DNA of 50,688 bases from Cytobacillus firmus NBRC 15306 (GTDB lineage Bacteria > Bacillota > Bacilli > Bacillales > Cytobacillaceae), in the NCBI RefSeq assembly GCF_001591465.1, contig NZ_BCUY01000024.1, forward strand, positions 1-50,688, in the 5' to 3' direction. Below are positions 43,254-50,688 of the stretch, one piece after another. The stretch's first letter is position 1. Each line of letters opens with the position of its first letter. The position numbers and the translations under genes are program-made. Below the pieces are notes generated by a model, which was not told the origin of the DNA, ran no database searches, and worked only from the letters and a program-made list of their open reading frames with translations.

Positions 43254-44609
43254 TTGGACATATTAAACTTGGTTTTTATAGCCATTTTAATTGCTTTAAC
43301 GGCTTTTTTCGTTACTTCGGAATTTGCCATTGTTAAAATACGAAGTTCCAGAATTGATCAGCTAATTGAAGAAGGCAATAAAAATGCAATTGCTGCGAAG
43401 AAAGTGATTTCCAATTTGGATGAATACCTTTCAGCCTGCCAGCTGGGAATTACCATTACAGCACTCGGTCTTGGCTGGCTGGGTGAGCCGACAATTGAAC
43501 ACCTGCTGCGTCCGGTGATAAATAGTTTCGGTCTGCCGCCATCCATTTCGCATGTTATTTCATTCAGCATTGCTTTTGCTTTTATCACCTTCCTGCATGT
43601 AGTTGTAGGAGAATTGGCCCCAAAGACTCTGGCGATACAAAAAGCAGAAGCGGTAACACTTTTGACAACACGTCCTTTAATCTGGTTTTACCGGGTTATG
43701 TATCCGATCATTTGGGCGTTGAATGGTTCTGCCCGCCTATTGACCAGCATGTTTGGATTAAAGCCTGCTTCTGAACACGAATTAGCACATTCTGAAGAAG
43801 AACTTCGCATTATTTTATCAGAAAGCTATGAAAGCGGCGAAATTAACCAATCTGAGTTTAAGTATGTAAATAAAATCTTTGAGTTTGATAATCGGATCGC
43901 GAAAGAAATCATGGTTCCGCGTACTGAAATTGTTTCTCTCTCAAAAGATGATACACTTGAAGATTTTCTGCAAATCGTTCAGGAAGAGAAATTTACTCGA
44001 TATCCCATTATAGATGGAGATAAGGATCATATCATTGGCATGGTCAATATTAAAGAAGTCATGACAGATCTCATTATGAACCGGGAATTATCATCAAGCA
44101 CTCTTGAATCATACATTCGTCCCATTATCCGGGTCATTGACAGCATACCTATCCATGAGCTGCTGCTTAAAATGCAAAAAGAACGCATCCACATGGCCAT
44201 CTTAATGGATGAATATGGCGGTACCTCGGGGTTAGTGACTGTTGAGGATATCATTGAAGAGATTGTTGGCGAGATCCGTGATGAGTTCGACATGGATGAA
44301 GTACCGATGGTCAGAAAGACGCAAGAAGGCCAATATATCATTGATTCAAAAGTTCTTGTCAGCGAAGTCAACGACTTGCTGGGTACCGATATTAATGATG
44401 AAGATGTTGATACCATTGGCGGATGGATATTGACTGAGAATTACGAAGCCAAACAAGGTGATATTATCGAGCACGAAAAATATCGATTTAAAATTCTGGA
44501 TATGGAAGAGCACCATATTAAGTATGTTGAAGTGACAGAAGTACCTGAAACAGAAGAGCCGGCACCTGTAAAAGAAGTGCCCTTTACTGAATCAGAAGTA
44601 TTGTCTTAA
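43254..44609 (+). CDS. yhdT: CNNM/CBS-domain transporter, YhdT-like
   Basis: Second CNNM paralogue (451 aa), strongly similar to the gene at 41199 throughout: DUF21 ([38 protein letters not shown]), CBS pair ([34 protein letters not shown]) and CorC/HlyC domain, plus an acidic C-terminal tail of about 20 residues. The start is TTG at 43254. It is probably a magnesium or other divalent-cation exporter or protection factor, by analogy with MpfA. Cotranscribed with the MerR-like gene. Confidence 0.88.
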   Translation: MDILNLVFIAILIALTAFFVTSEFAIVKIRSSRIDQLIEEGNKNAIAAKKVISNLDEYLSACQLGITITALGLGWLGEPTIEHLLRPVINSFGLPPSISHVISFSIAFAFITFLHVVVGELAPKTLAIQKAEAVTLLTTRPLIWFYRVMYPIIWALNGSARLLTSMFGLKPASEHELAHSEEELRIILSESYESGEINQSEFKYVNKIFEFDNRIAKEIMVPRTEIVSLSKDDTLEDFLQIVQEEKFTRYPIIDGDKDHIIGMVNIKEVMTDLIMNRELSSSTLESYIRPIIRVIDSIPIHELLLKMQKERIHMAILMDEYGGTSGLVTVEDIIEEIVGEIRDEFDMDEVPMVRKTQEGQYIIDSKVLVSEVNDLLGTDINDEDVDTIGGWILTENYEAKQGDIIEHEKYRFKILDMEEHHIKYVEVTEVPETEEPAPVKEVPFTESEVLS

Positions 44610-44611
44610 AT

Positions 44612-44651
44612 AATAAAAGGAACAGCCTTCTTGAGTGCTGTTCCTTTTATT
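44612..44651. terminator. Bidirectional intrinsic terminator
   Basis: AATAAAAGGAACAGC/GCTGTTCCTTTTATT stem between the convergent yhdT-like and yclK-like genes. Confidence 0.9.
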
Positions 44652-44656
44652 TGTCC

Positions 44657-46066
44657 TTATTGCTCCCGCGGAAATCTGATCGTGAATTTGGTCCCTTCCC
44701 CCTTTTCACTGCTGACAGTAATTTCTCCGCTGTGCAGCTGAACAAGCTGTTTGACAATGGAAAGACCAATGCCAAACTCACCAAATGAATGATTGGTCCT
44801 GGATAGATCCGCTTTATAAAATCGCAGCCAGATTGATTCAATTTCTTTCGGGTCGATGCCTATACCCGTGTCTTCTATTAAGATCAATGTCTGATCAGGA
44901 TCTTCTTTGCCCCTTAAAAATATGGAGCCCTGCTCGGTGAATTGAATGCTGTTCTTCACAATATTCACCAGAATCTGAATCAGCCGGTCATAATCCGCAT
45001 ACACCGAAACCCCTTCTTCAGCCTCTATATAAATTCTGTTACCTTTTTCCTCTGCCTGAATTTCCAGCTGTTCCTTAACAATTTCAAAGGCTTCCATGAG
45101 ATCAATATCCATTTTATTAAGCTGCAGCTGATTGGAACGAATCTTTTCATAATCCAGATTTTCATTCACCAGCCGAATAAGCCTCTTTGCTTCCCTGTCT
45201 ATCAGGATCATCCCTTTTTCTGTATCCGCCTCCGGGATCAGACCTCCCTTAATGCCTTCAGCCAAACCGCTGATAGTGGTCAAAGGAGTCCGAAGCTCAT
45301 GCGAGACATCAGCAATGAATTTCCTTCTTCTATTTTCCAGCCTTTTAATTTCTTCGTTAGATTCCCTCAATCTTGCTGCCATATCATTAAAGTCTTTAGC
45401 CAGTTCACCAATTTCGTCCATATAGGTATAGGGAACATTGATATCATAGTTCCCGGATGAAATCATAGAGGCAGCATTCCTAAGCTCAGTTATCCTCTTG
45501 ATCAGATTTTTAGAGAGAACCAGACTTAAAAGGATGGTCGCAGAGAGTGAAATAAAAATGGTATATAATAAAAATCGATTTAATTGGCTGACAACCTCCA
45601 TAGCCCCTGTTATAGGAGACAGAAGCAAAACTCCGCCAACAAGACTGCCCCCCTGCATATATGGCAGGGCAACCAATGTTACCTCCTGGCCAAAGCGTTT
45701 TATATCATGCTTTACAGTTACTTTATTTCCTTTCGAAATTTCAGCCCACTCAGATTTGGTCAGCTGAATCATCGGATCTGATTTAAGCTCCGGGTACAAG
45801 ACCCTCCCTTTATGATCAAAGAGGATGTATTTGATGTTTCTGGCATCGAGCAGCTGGCTGTATTCTGTCAGAAATTGTTCATCCCCCTCTATCCTGACTG
45901 TTATGTCTGTCAGGATCTGCTCTCCATAGGAATCGAGCTCTTCCACTTTATTTTCAAAAATATAATTCTCCACAAACTGGGAGAATAGAAGGCTTAATAA
46001 CAGGAATGCCAGTATTAGAATGCTGACATGACTAATCAGCAGCTGATAAAAATACTTAACCTTCAT
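44657..46066 (-). CDS. yclK: Sensor histidine kinase, YclK-like
   Basis: Membrane kinase of 469 aa: transmembrane helix near residue 10-30, an extracytoplasmic sensor of about 130 residues, a second helix (YTIFISLSATILLSLVL), a HAMP domain, H box VSHELRTPLTTISGL, N box LVNIVKNSIQFT, and G box IEDTGIGID plus FGEFGIGLSIV. Its start overlaps the response-regulator stop by 11 bases. Size and partner resemble B. subtilis YclK. The signal is unknown. Confidence 0.88.
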   Translation of the reverse strand: MKVKYFYQLLISHVSILILAFLLLSLLFSQFVENYIFENKVEELDSYGEQILTDITVRIEGDEQFLTEYSQLLDARNIKYILFDHKGRVLYPELKSDPMIQLTKSEWAEISKGNKVTVKHDIKRFGQEVTLVALPYMQGGSLVGGVLLLSPITGAMEVVSQLNRFLLYTIFISLSATILLSLVLSKNLIKRITELRNAASMISSGNYDINVPYTYMDEIGELAKDFNDMAARLRESNEEIKRLENRRRKFIADVSHELRTPLTTISGLAEGIKGGLIPEADTEKGMILIDREAKRLIRLVNENLDYEKIRSNQLQLNKMDIDLMEAFEIVKEQLEIQAEEKGNRIYIEAEEGVSVYADYDRLIQILVNIVKNSIQFTEQGSIFLRGKEDPDQTLILIEDTGIGIDPKEIESIWLRFYKADLSRTNHSFGEFGIGLSIVKQLVQLHSGEITVSSEKGEGTKFTIRFPREQ

Positions 46067-46754
46067 TTACCGCTGCCGTTTCATCGAATTTATAACCTAC
46101 ACCCCATACAGTATGAATAAAGGGCTGCTCATCCGTGCCTATTTTTTTCCGGAGCCTTTTTATATGTACGTCTACCGTTCTTTCATCTCCATAAAACTGA
46201 TAACCCCAGACACTATCTAGCAGCTGCTCTCTTGTAAAAACCTGTTTCGGATGTTTTACAAGATAATACAGCAAGTCAAATTCCTTTGGGGTCAAATTCT
46301 TTAAAAGCTGCCCATTATAATATGCCTCTCTGGATTCTTTGCTGATTTTGAAATATTCACTGGCAACATAGTGATGTTCATCTGCTCCTGCTTCAGCCTG
46401 AAATCTGCGTGTCACGGCTTTAATTCTGGCCATCAGCGTCAGCGGGCTGAATGGCTTGGTCACATAATCATCAGCACCCATTTCAAGGCCCAGAACCTGA
46501 TCGGATTCGCTGTCCTTTGCCGTCAGCATAATAATCGGAACCTTGCTCAGTTCCCTTATTTTTCGGCAGAGCGTCACTCCATCCATGACCGGAAGCATCC
46601 AGTCAACGATAATTAAATCCCATTTTTCTTTATTAAAATGCTCAAACCCCCGCTGGCCATCGTGAACAAAAATACCCTGATACCCTTCTTTCATAAAGAA
46701 CATCTCCAGCATTGAACAGACACTTTCATTATCTTCCACAACAAGTATTTTCAT
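46056..46754 (-). CDS. yclJ: OmpR-family response regulator, YclJ-like
   Basis: Response regulator of 232 aa. The receiver domain has VVEDNES acidic residues, the phosphorylated Asp in IIVDWMLPVMDG, and the Lys in YVTKPFSP. The C-terminal winged helix ends with WGYQFYGDERTVDVHIKRLRKKIG. The start at 46754 (MKILVVEDN) follows AAGGGAAA; an upstream in-frame extension is not needed. It closely resembles B. subtilis YclJ as I remember it. Confidence 0.9.
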   Translation of the reverse strand: MKILVVEDNESVCSMLEMFFMKEGYQGIFVHDGQRGFEHFNKEKWDLIIVDWMLPVMDGVTLCRKIRELSKVPIIMLTAKDSESDQVLGLEMGADDYVTKPFSPLTLMARIKAVTRRFQAEAGADEHHYVASEYFKISKESREAYYNGQLLKNLTPKEFDLLYYLVKHPKQVFTREQLLDSVWGYQFYGDERTVDVHIKRLRKKIGTDEQPFIHTVWGVGYKFDETAAVNEG

Positions 46755-46931
46755 TTTCCCTTCACCGCCCCTGAACAGTCTTTTATTATTAATGTAATCG
46801 ATATGAGTGATTTTTTTCAATGAATATCTCTGACCACAATGTTTTTCTATAAAAAGTCAGCCGAATTTTTTATTGTTTAGCTATATCATAGGAAATGCTA
46901 AATAAGACTTATCATTGTTTCAGGTGCAGCC

Positions 46932-47099
46932 ATGGCAAAGGCGGCAAATAAGGATCTGGGTGAAATAATCCAAATGAGGGAACAAGGAAAATCATTACCA
47001 GAAATAAAAACGGAATTAAATCTTGATAAAGAACAAATCCATGCAGAAATGAAAAAACTGGTTGATGAAATTCACAAGGAAATCAGAAAGGCAAATTAA
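46932..47099 (+). CDS. Small helical protein, possibly HTH-like
   Basis: A 55-residue, mainly helical and charged protein (MAKAANKDLGEIIQMREQGK...LPEIKTELNLDKEQIHAEMKKL). The segment EIIQMREQGKSLPEIKTELN looks like a small helix-turn-helix, followed by a lysine-rich helix. The upstream site CAGGTG is weak. A perfect terminator follows the gene. Function unknown. Confidence 0.5.
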   Translation: MAKAANKDLGEIIQMREQGKSLPEIKTELNLDKEQIHAEMKKLVDEIHKEIRKAN

Positions 47100-47107
47100 T
47101 AAGTTAA

Positions 47108-47139
47108 AACCGCAGAGTGCATCTCTGCGGTTTCGTTTT
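47108..47139 (+). terminator. Intrinsic terminator
   Basis: AACCGCAGAG/CTCTGCGGTT stem with a T-rich tail (TCGTTTT). Confidence 0.8.
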
Positions 47140-47179
47140 ATATAAAACAGACTTATAATGAAAGGGAGAGGTGAACAAA

Positions 47180-47497
47180 ATGACTGATGAAAACCCGGTG
47201 TACCCAGCCGACCTGGATGAAGAAACTTTATTCATGGTTTCCCAGACTTTCAAAGCTTTATCAGATCCAACCAGGCTTAGAATTCTTCACTTATTATTTC
47301 ACGGAGAGTATTCTGTAAATGAAATTGCCGAAAATCTATCCCTGCTCCAGTCTACCGTTTCTCATCAGCTTCGCTTTTTGAAAAACCTGCGCCTGGTTAA
47401 ATTCCGCCGTGAAGGAACAACTCTATTCTACAGCCATGATGATGAACATGTTATAAGTTTATTGAACCAGGCTATTGAACATAGCCAGCATTCATAA
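47180..47497 (+). CDS. czrA: ArsR-family zinc/cobalt repressor CzrA
   Basis: Metal-sensing repressor of 105 aa. The winged HTH is at about 40-85 ([25 protein letters not shown]). The alpha-5 metal site D-x-H-x10-H-x2-H is intact at the C-terminus ([17 protein letters not shown]), the signature of Zn/Co sensors CzrA and SmtB. It is convergent with czcD, whose promoter contains a matching operator. The ATG at 47180 follows GAGAGGTGAAC. Confidence 0.92.
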   Translation: MTDENPVYPADLDEETLFMVSQTFKALSDPTRLRILHLLFHGEYSVNEIAENLSLLQSTVSHQLRFLKNLRLVKFRREGTTLFYSHDDEHVISLLNQAIEHSQHS

Positions 47498-47519
47498 ATA
47501 AGCTGTCCTTATGGCCTTA

Positions 47520-48443
47520 TTAATTGCAGCTTTCATTATGGCCTGGACAGCCTTTTCTTTCTCCCTCCACTTGTATCGTGCTATGCTCAATCCCATATTC
47601 ATCATGCAGCACAGATTGAGCGGCATGAAGGACTGCATCGTGTCCGCCCTCATTTTCAATTACAAGATGGCAGCTAAGAGAAGGAAAACCGGAAGTGATC
47701 GTCCAAATATGAAGATCGTGAACGTCTTTTACATGTGCAAGTCCGAGGAGCGCACTTTTAATGTCCTCTGGATTCAGGTGGGAAGGTGTCCCCTCCATTA
47801 AAATGTGGAAAGACTCTTTTGCCACTCTCCATCCGCTTACAAGAATGAGAACTGCTACTATTACACTTGCAATTGGGTCGGCAATGCCCCACCCGAAGAA
47901 ATAAATTAAAAGTGCAGCGGCAATTGCTCCAACAGAACCAAGCAGATCACCAAGAACATGCAGAAAAGCACTCCTGACATTTAAATTATGATCCTTATCC
48001 CCGCTCATTAATATGAATGCTGCTGCTATATTGACGAGAAGACCAATCGATGAAATCACGAGCATTCCCATACTTTGAACAGCCGGCGGCTCAAGAATGC
48101 GGTGATAGGCCTCATAAAAAATATAGAGAGAAATTAGGAGCAGTGTTATGCCATTTATTGAAGCAGCAATAATTTCAAATCGTTTATAGCCAAATGTTTT
48201 TGAATTCGTCGCCTTTTTTTCGCCTATTTTGATAGCCACAAAACTCAAGCCAAGCGCAGCTGCATCACTCAGCATGTGTCCGGCGTCCGATAGCAGCGCA
48301 AGGCTATTAGTCCATATTCCGCCAATCACTTCTACAATCATAAATGAAGCAATTAAAATAAATGCCCACATCAAAGCCTTTTTATTGCCAGTGTGATGGT
48401 GATCATGTGAATGTCCATGCCCGTGCCCATGACTGTGTCCCAT
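47520..48443 (-). CDS. czcD: Cation diffusion facilitator CzcD (Zn/Co/Cd efflux)
   Basis: Inner-membrane CDF antiporter of 307 aa that expels Zn, Co or Cd in exchange for H+/K+. The N-terminus is His-rich (GHSHGHGHGHSHDHHH), followed by six helices with the HxxxD metal sites (LLSDAGHMLSDAA in helix 2; HVLGDLLGS in helix 5) and a cytoplasmic C-terminal domain. Start at ATG 48443 behind GAGGGG. Regulated by the neighbouring CzrA through the dyad at 48459. Confidence 0.93.
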   Translation of the reverse strand: MGHSHGHGHGHSHDHHHTGNKKALMWAFILIASFMIVEVIGGIWTNSLALLSDAGHMLSDAAALGLSFVAIKIGEKKATNSKTFGYKRFEIIAASINGITLLLISLYIFYEAYHRILEPPAVQSMGMLVISSIGLLVNIAAAFILMSGDKDHNLNVRSAFLHVLGDLLGSVGAIAAALLIYFFGWGIADPIASVIVAVLILVSGWRVAKESFHILMEGTPSHLNPEDIKSALLGLAHVKDVHDLHIWTITSGFPSLSCHLVIENEGGHDAVLHAAQSVLHDEYGIEHSTIQVEGERKGCPGHNESCN

Positions 48444-48458
48444 ATAATGCACCCCTCT

Positions 48459-48480
48459 TATATGAATATATGCTCATATA
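48459..48480. promoter_or_regulatory. CzrA operator
   Basis: TATATGA-ATATATGC-TCATATA is an inverted repeat matching the CzrA/SmtB-type operator, lying just upstream of czcD. Confidence 0.75.
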
Positions 48481-48620
48481 TATTATGTATGACTTTGGCT
48501 TATTGTTCAATAATTTTTACTATTCCCTTTTAATTTAGACTAAATGAATAGACTCAAACATCTGCAGGCGATTTCAACAGGAACAGCAGAAAATTGAAAG
48601 AATTTTCCAGGTAATTAACA

Positions 48621-48652
48621 AAAGGGCTGCCTGACTATACAGGCAGCCCTTT
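48621..48652 (-). terminator. Intrinsic terminator of purine permease gene
   Basis: AAAGGGCTGCCTG/CAGGCAGCCCTTT stem, immediately after the permease stop on the minus strand. Confidence 0.85.
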
Positions 48653-48655
48653 CCC

Positions 48656-49951
48656 TTATGCAAGATAAACAAAATAACCCATAAATGCAATACATAATCC
48701 ATACATGATGGGATGGATCTCTTGCGGCCTTTTAAGTGCCAGCATTGTAATTGGGTATAAAATAAAACCGAGGGCAATCCCTGTTGCTACACTGAAGGTC
48801 AATGGCATCATTAAGATGGTCACGAACGCAGGAATTGCGATTTCCAGTTTACCCCAATCAATATGTTTTACCTCCATGGCCATCAGTGCTCCAACAATGA
48901 TTAGTGCCGGCGATGTTACTTCGGCCGTTATCACACTGAGCAATGGCGAAAAGAATAATGCAACCGCGAAGCATGCGGAGATGATTACTGATGTAAAACC
49001 TGTTCTGCCTCCAGCCGCAATCCCTGAACTGGACTCAATCATGGAAGCAGTGGTAGAAGTTCCAAGCACTGAGCCTACTACAGTTGCACTGGAGTCTGCC
49101 AGAAGCGCTTTGCCGGCATTAGGAATTTCATTATTTTTCATCAGGCCAGCCTGACTTGCAATCGCTATTAAGGCTCCTGCTGTATCAAAAAAGGCAACAA
49201 ATAAGAAAGTAAATATTACTGCCAGCATTTCCGGAGTAAAGACTTGATCAATATGCAGGAAGACCTCACCAAATGTCGGTTCAAGGCTCGGAATAGCACC
49301 GACGATTTTTTCCGGCTTATCAATAAGGCCAATTAACATTCCCGCAGCAGCTGAGATGACCATCCCATAAAAAATGGCCCCTTTAATACCCCTTACCATC
49401 AATACAATTGTTAATATAAAACAGAAAACAGCCAACAGCGTGACTGGGGATTTGATATTGCCAATCGCCACAAATGTCGCATCATTTCCTACAACAAGGC
49501 CCGCATTTTTCAATCCGATGAAAGCTATAAAGAATCCGATGCCGCCTGCAATTGCATGCTTTAAATCCTTCGGTATAATGTTAATAATTTTTTCGCGTAT
49601 TTTTAATAAACTTAGAATCACAAATAAGATCCCTGAAATAAATACACCGGTTAACGCTGTTTGCCACGGAATACCCATTCCGATGCAGACAGAAAAAGTG
49701 AAGAAAGAATTGAGGCCCATGCTTGGGGCAATCCCAATAGGATAATTGGACAGCAGGCCAATTAATAAAGAGCCGATAATAGCGGAGAGTGCCGTAGCAG
49801 TAAAAACAGCCCCTTTATCCATCCCGGCCTGGCTAAGGATAATTGGATTTACAATTAGGATATATGCCATTGATAAAAACGTGGTTAAACCTGCAATGGT
49901 TTCCTGTTTGTATGATGTTTCTCTTTCATGAAACCGGAAAAAAGATGACAT
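48656..49951 (-). CDS. pbuO: NCS2-family purine permease (PbuO/PbuG-like)
   Basis: Twelve- to fourteen-helix symporter of about 431 aa for hypoxanthine/guanine. Family segments include TFLSMAYILIVNPIILSQAGM, APSMGLNSFF, FLFVAFFDTAGALIAIA and STTASMIESSSGIAAGGRTG. B. subtilis has two such proteins, PbuG and PbuO, and I cannot separate them with certainty; the length (432) favours PbuO. The start at 49951 follows AAAGGAGGGGAATGGC. A guanine-type purine riboswitch controls it. Confidence 0.88.
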   Translation of the reverse strand: MSSFFRFHERETSYKQETIAGLTTFLSMAYILIVNPIILSQAGMDKGAVFTATALSAIIGSLLIGLLSNYPIGIAPSMGLNSFFTFSVCIGMGIPWQTALTGVFISGILFVILSLLKIREKIINIIPKDLKHAIAGGIGFFIAFIGLKNAGLVVGNDATFVAIGNIKSPVTLLAVFCFILTIVLMVRGIKGAIFYGMVISAAAGMLIGLIDKPEKIVGAIPSLEPTFGEVFLHIDQVFTPEMLAVIFTFLFVAFFDTAGALIAIASQAGLMKNNEIPNAGKALLADSSATVVGSVLGTSTTASMIESSSGIAAGGRTGFTSVIISACFAVALFFSPLLSVITAEVTSPALIIVGALMAMEVKHIDWGKLEIAIPAFVTILMMPLTFSVATGIALGFILYPITMLALKRPQEIHPIMYGLCIAFMGYFVYLA

Positions 49952-49980
49952 GCCATTCCCCTCCTTTTTTAGTGGAAAAT

Positions 49981-50006
49981 AAAAAAGCTCCGCAATATGC
50001 GAAGCT
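49981..50006 (-). terminator. Riboswitch-controlled terminator
   Basis: AGCTTCGCA/TGCGGAGCT stem with a T run, 30 bases before the permease start. Its 5' flank GGCAGC is complementary to GGCTGCC inside aptamer helix P3, which provides the alternative antiterminator. Confidence 0.8.
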
Positions 50007-50059
50007 GCCATAAAGAAAAACAGAAGAAAATAGCACGCCTATTCAAACAAGCTATATCC

Positions 50060-50126
50060 CCTGTAGTCAAGCTATTTACGGCAGCCCGGTAGAAACGCTC
50101 AGACCCTATCTCTGAACATATACAGG
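50060..50126 (-). ncRNA. Purine riboswitch aptamer, guanine type
   Basis: The conserved core GTTTCTACC...CCGTAAA...GACTA is exact. P1 is CCTGT/ACAGG. The ligand-specifying base is C (GACTA, not GATTA), indicating guanine or hypoxanthine. Binding should favour the terminator at 49981 and switch the permease off when purine is plentiful. Confidence 0.92.
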
Positions 50127-50244
50127 TAAAATGTAAGGCGGAGCACGTCAATCAGCGCCCTGTCCCAAACACAAATTATATATTGATATAATGAAACCAA
50201 TTCTAGCAAACTCAAAATTGAACGTCAATTCTTTAATTTATTCT

Positions 50245-50254
50245 GAGAATTCTC
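50245..50254. promoter_or_regulatory. Short palindrome GAGAATTCTC
   Basis: A perfect 10-base palindrome in the divergent intergenic region between the purine permease leader and the next gene. It may be an operator or chance. Confidence 0.2.
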
Positions 50255-50347
50255 TTTTATCTTGAAGCTGGTTAATAAGATTTAACGTTAGTTTTTTGCT
50301 TTAATGGGTAAATAATAAGAAAACCCAGCATGAGGAGGCAGATCGTA

Positions 50348-50662
50348 ATGTTCATTGTATATGCAAGCTTGATTCTTATAGCAGCATCTCTGATTTTTCT
50401 GGGCATCTATGCTTTTAAAACTTATAAGGATGCCAAACCCGCAATTAAGAAGCTGACAGCAATAAGCATTGTCATGCAGCTAAAGGCAGATCAAGTGAAA
50501 AATGGGGTTGACGAATTGACAGCAACCCAGAAAGAAATCCAAAGGGATATCAATTTTAAGAAACAAACATTTAATAATACAGTGTCTGCAGTTAAAGAAA
50601 CACCGAAGAAAATAAAAAAGTGGTGGAACATTAAAATACCTTTTATCCATCAGATAAAGTGA
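50348..50662 (+). CDS. Membrane-anchored coiled-coil protein (DUF948-like)
   Basis: A 104-residue protein with an N-terminal transmembrane helix (VYASLILIAASLIFLGIYAF) and a charged helical region (AKPAIKKLTAISIVMQLKADQVKNGVDELTATQKEIQ) ending in a basic tail. Architecture resembles DUF948 proteins of Bacillus. The ATG at 50348 follows GAGGAGG at proper spacing; the ATG at 50330 overlaps that site. Function unknown. Confidence 0.75.
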   Translation: MFIVYASLILIAASLIFLGIYAFKTYKDAKPAIKKLTAISIVMQLKADQVKNGVDELTATQKEIQRDINFKKQTFNNTVSAVKETPKKIKKWWNIKIPFIHQIK

Positions 50663-50688
50663 AACTTCAATCAGTGGGGGGTCCTTAT

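Noticed and set aside
1-50688. tRNA, rRNA, CRISPR array, prophage or intact insertion sequence
   Set aside because: None of the characteristic sequences, repeat-spacer patterns or transposase/phage genes was seen in reading through the window.

Overview
The window is a chromosomal segment of a low-GC, endospore-forming Bacillaceae bacterium. Evidence for this: two alpha/beta-type SASP genes, spore coat-associated YheC/YheD proteins, many AGGAGG ribosome binding sites, frequent TTG/GTG starts, and long runs of genes matching the Bacillus subtilis yha, yhe, yko, yhd, yxl and ycl loci. The genus is probably close to Cytobacillus or Mesobacillus; this is inference from gene content only. I see no rRNA, tRNA, CRISPR array, prophage or intact insertion sequence.

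Layout. 0.1-8.9 kb: a LysE-type exporter, then a mostly minus-strand yha block (ABC exporter yhaPQ, yhzD-like, yhaR, an acyl-CoA ligase with a cre-like site and a perfect palindrome upstream, hemZ, yhaX). 9.0-13.0 kb: a TPP riboswitch with terminator controlling ykoFEDC, an ECF importer for a thiamin precursor. 13.1-26.8 kb: SASP, HAD phosphatase, yheA, yheB, then four tandem ATP-grasp yheD/yheC genes, small genes, a CstR-like regulator, yxkF-msmX, a second SASP with a sigma-G promoter and structured leader, and fumarase. 26.9-31.3 kb: a heterodimeric multidrug ABC exporter (bmrCD-like) behind a complex attenuator leader with short ORFs. 31.3-37.6 kb: a dispersed repeat, a hydrolase, a sigY-yxlCDE-like ECF sigma operon with a candidate autoregulatory promoter, a truncated MFS gene, an HPr-like protein without the phosphorylated His, and a bifunctional penicillin-binding protein. 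37.9-44.6 kb: universal stress protein, XRE regulator, soluble histidine kinase, acetyltransferase, and two CNNM/CBS transporter paralogues flanking a MerR gene with an apparent one-base frameshift. 44.6-50.7 kb: yclJK-like two-component system, convergent czrA/czcD, a purine permease under a guanine-type riboswitch, and a membrane-anchored coiled-coil protein.

The window is dominated by conditional control through RNA: TPP and guanine riboswitches; a leader peptide, antiterminator and terminator before the drug exporter; a folded leader before a spore gene; and matching Shine-Dalgarno/hairpin/start arrangements before both CNNM genes. The strongest candidates for under-described biology are the bmrCD-like leader, the paired CNNM elements, the sigma-G SASP leader and the duplicated yheD/yheC cluster. 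All function calls come from motif recognition and remembered family knowledge; no database search was run.
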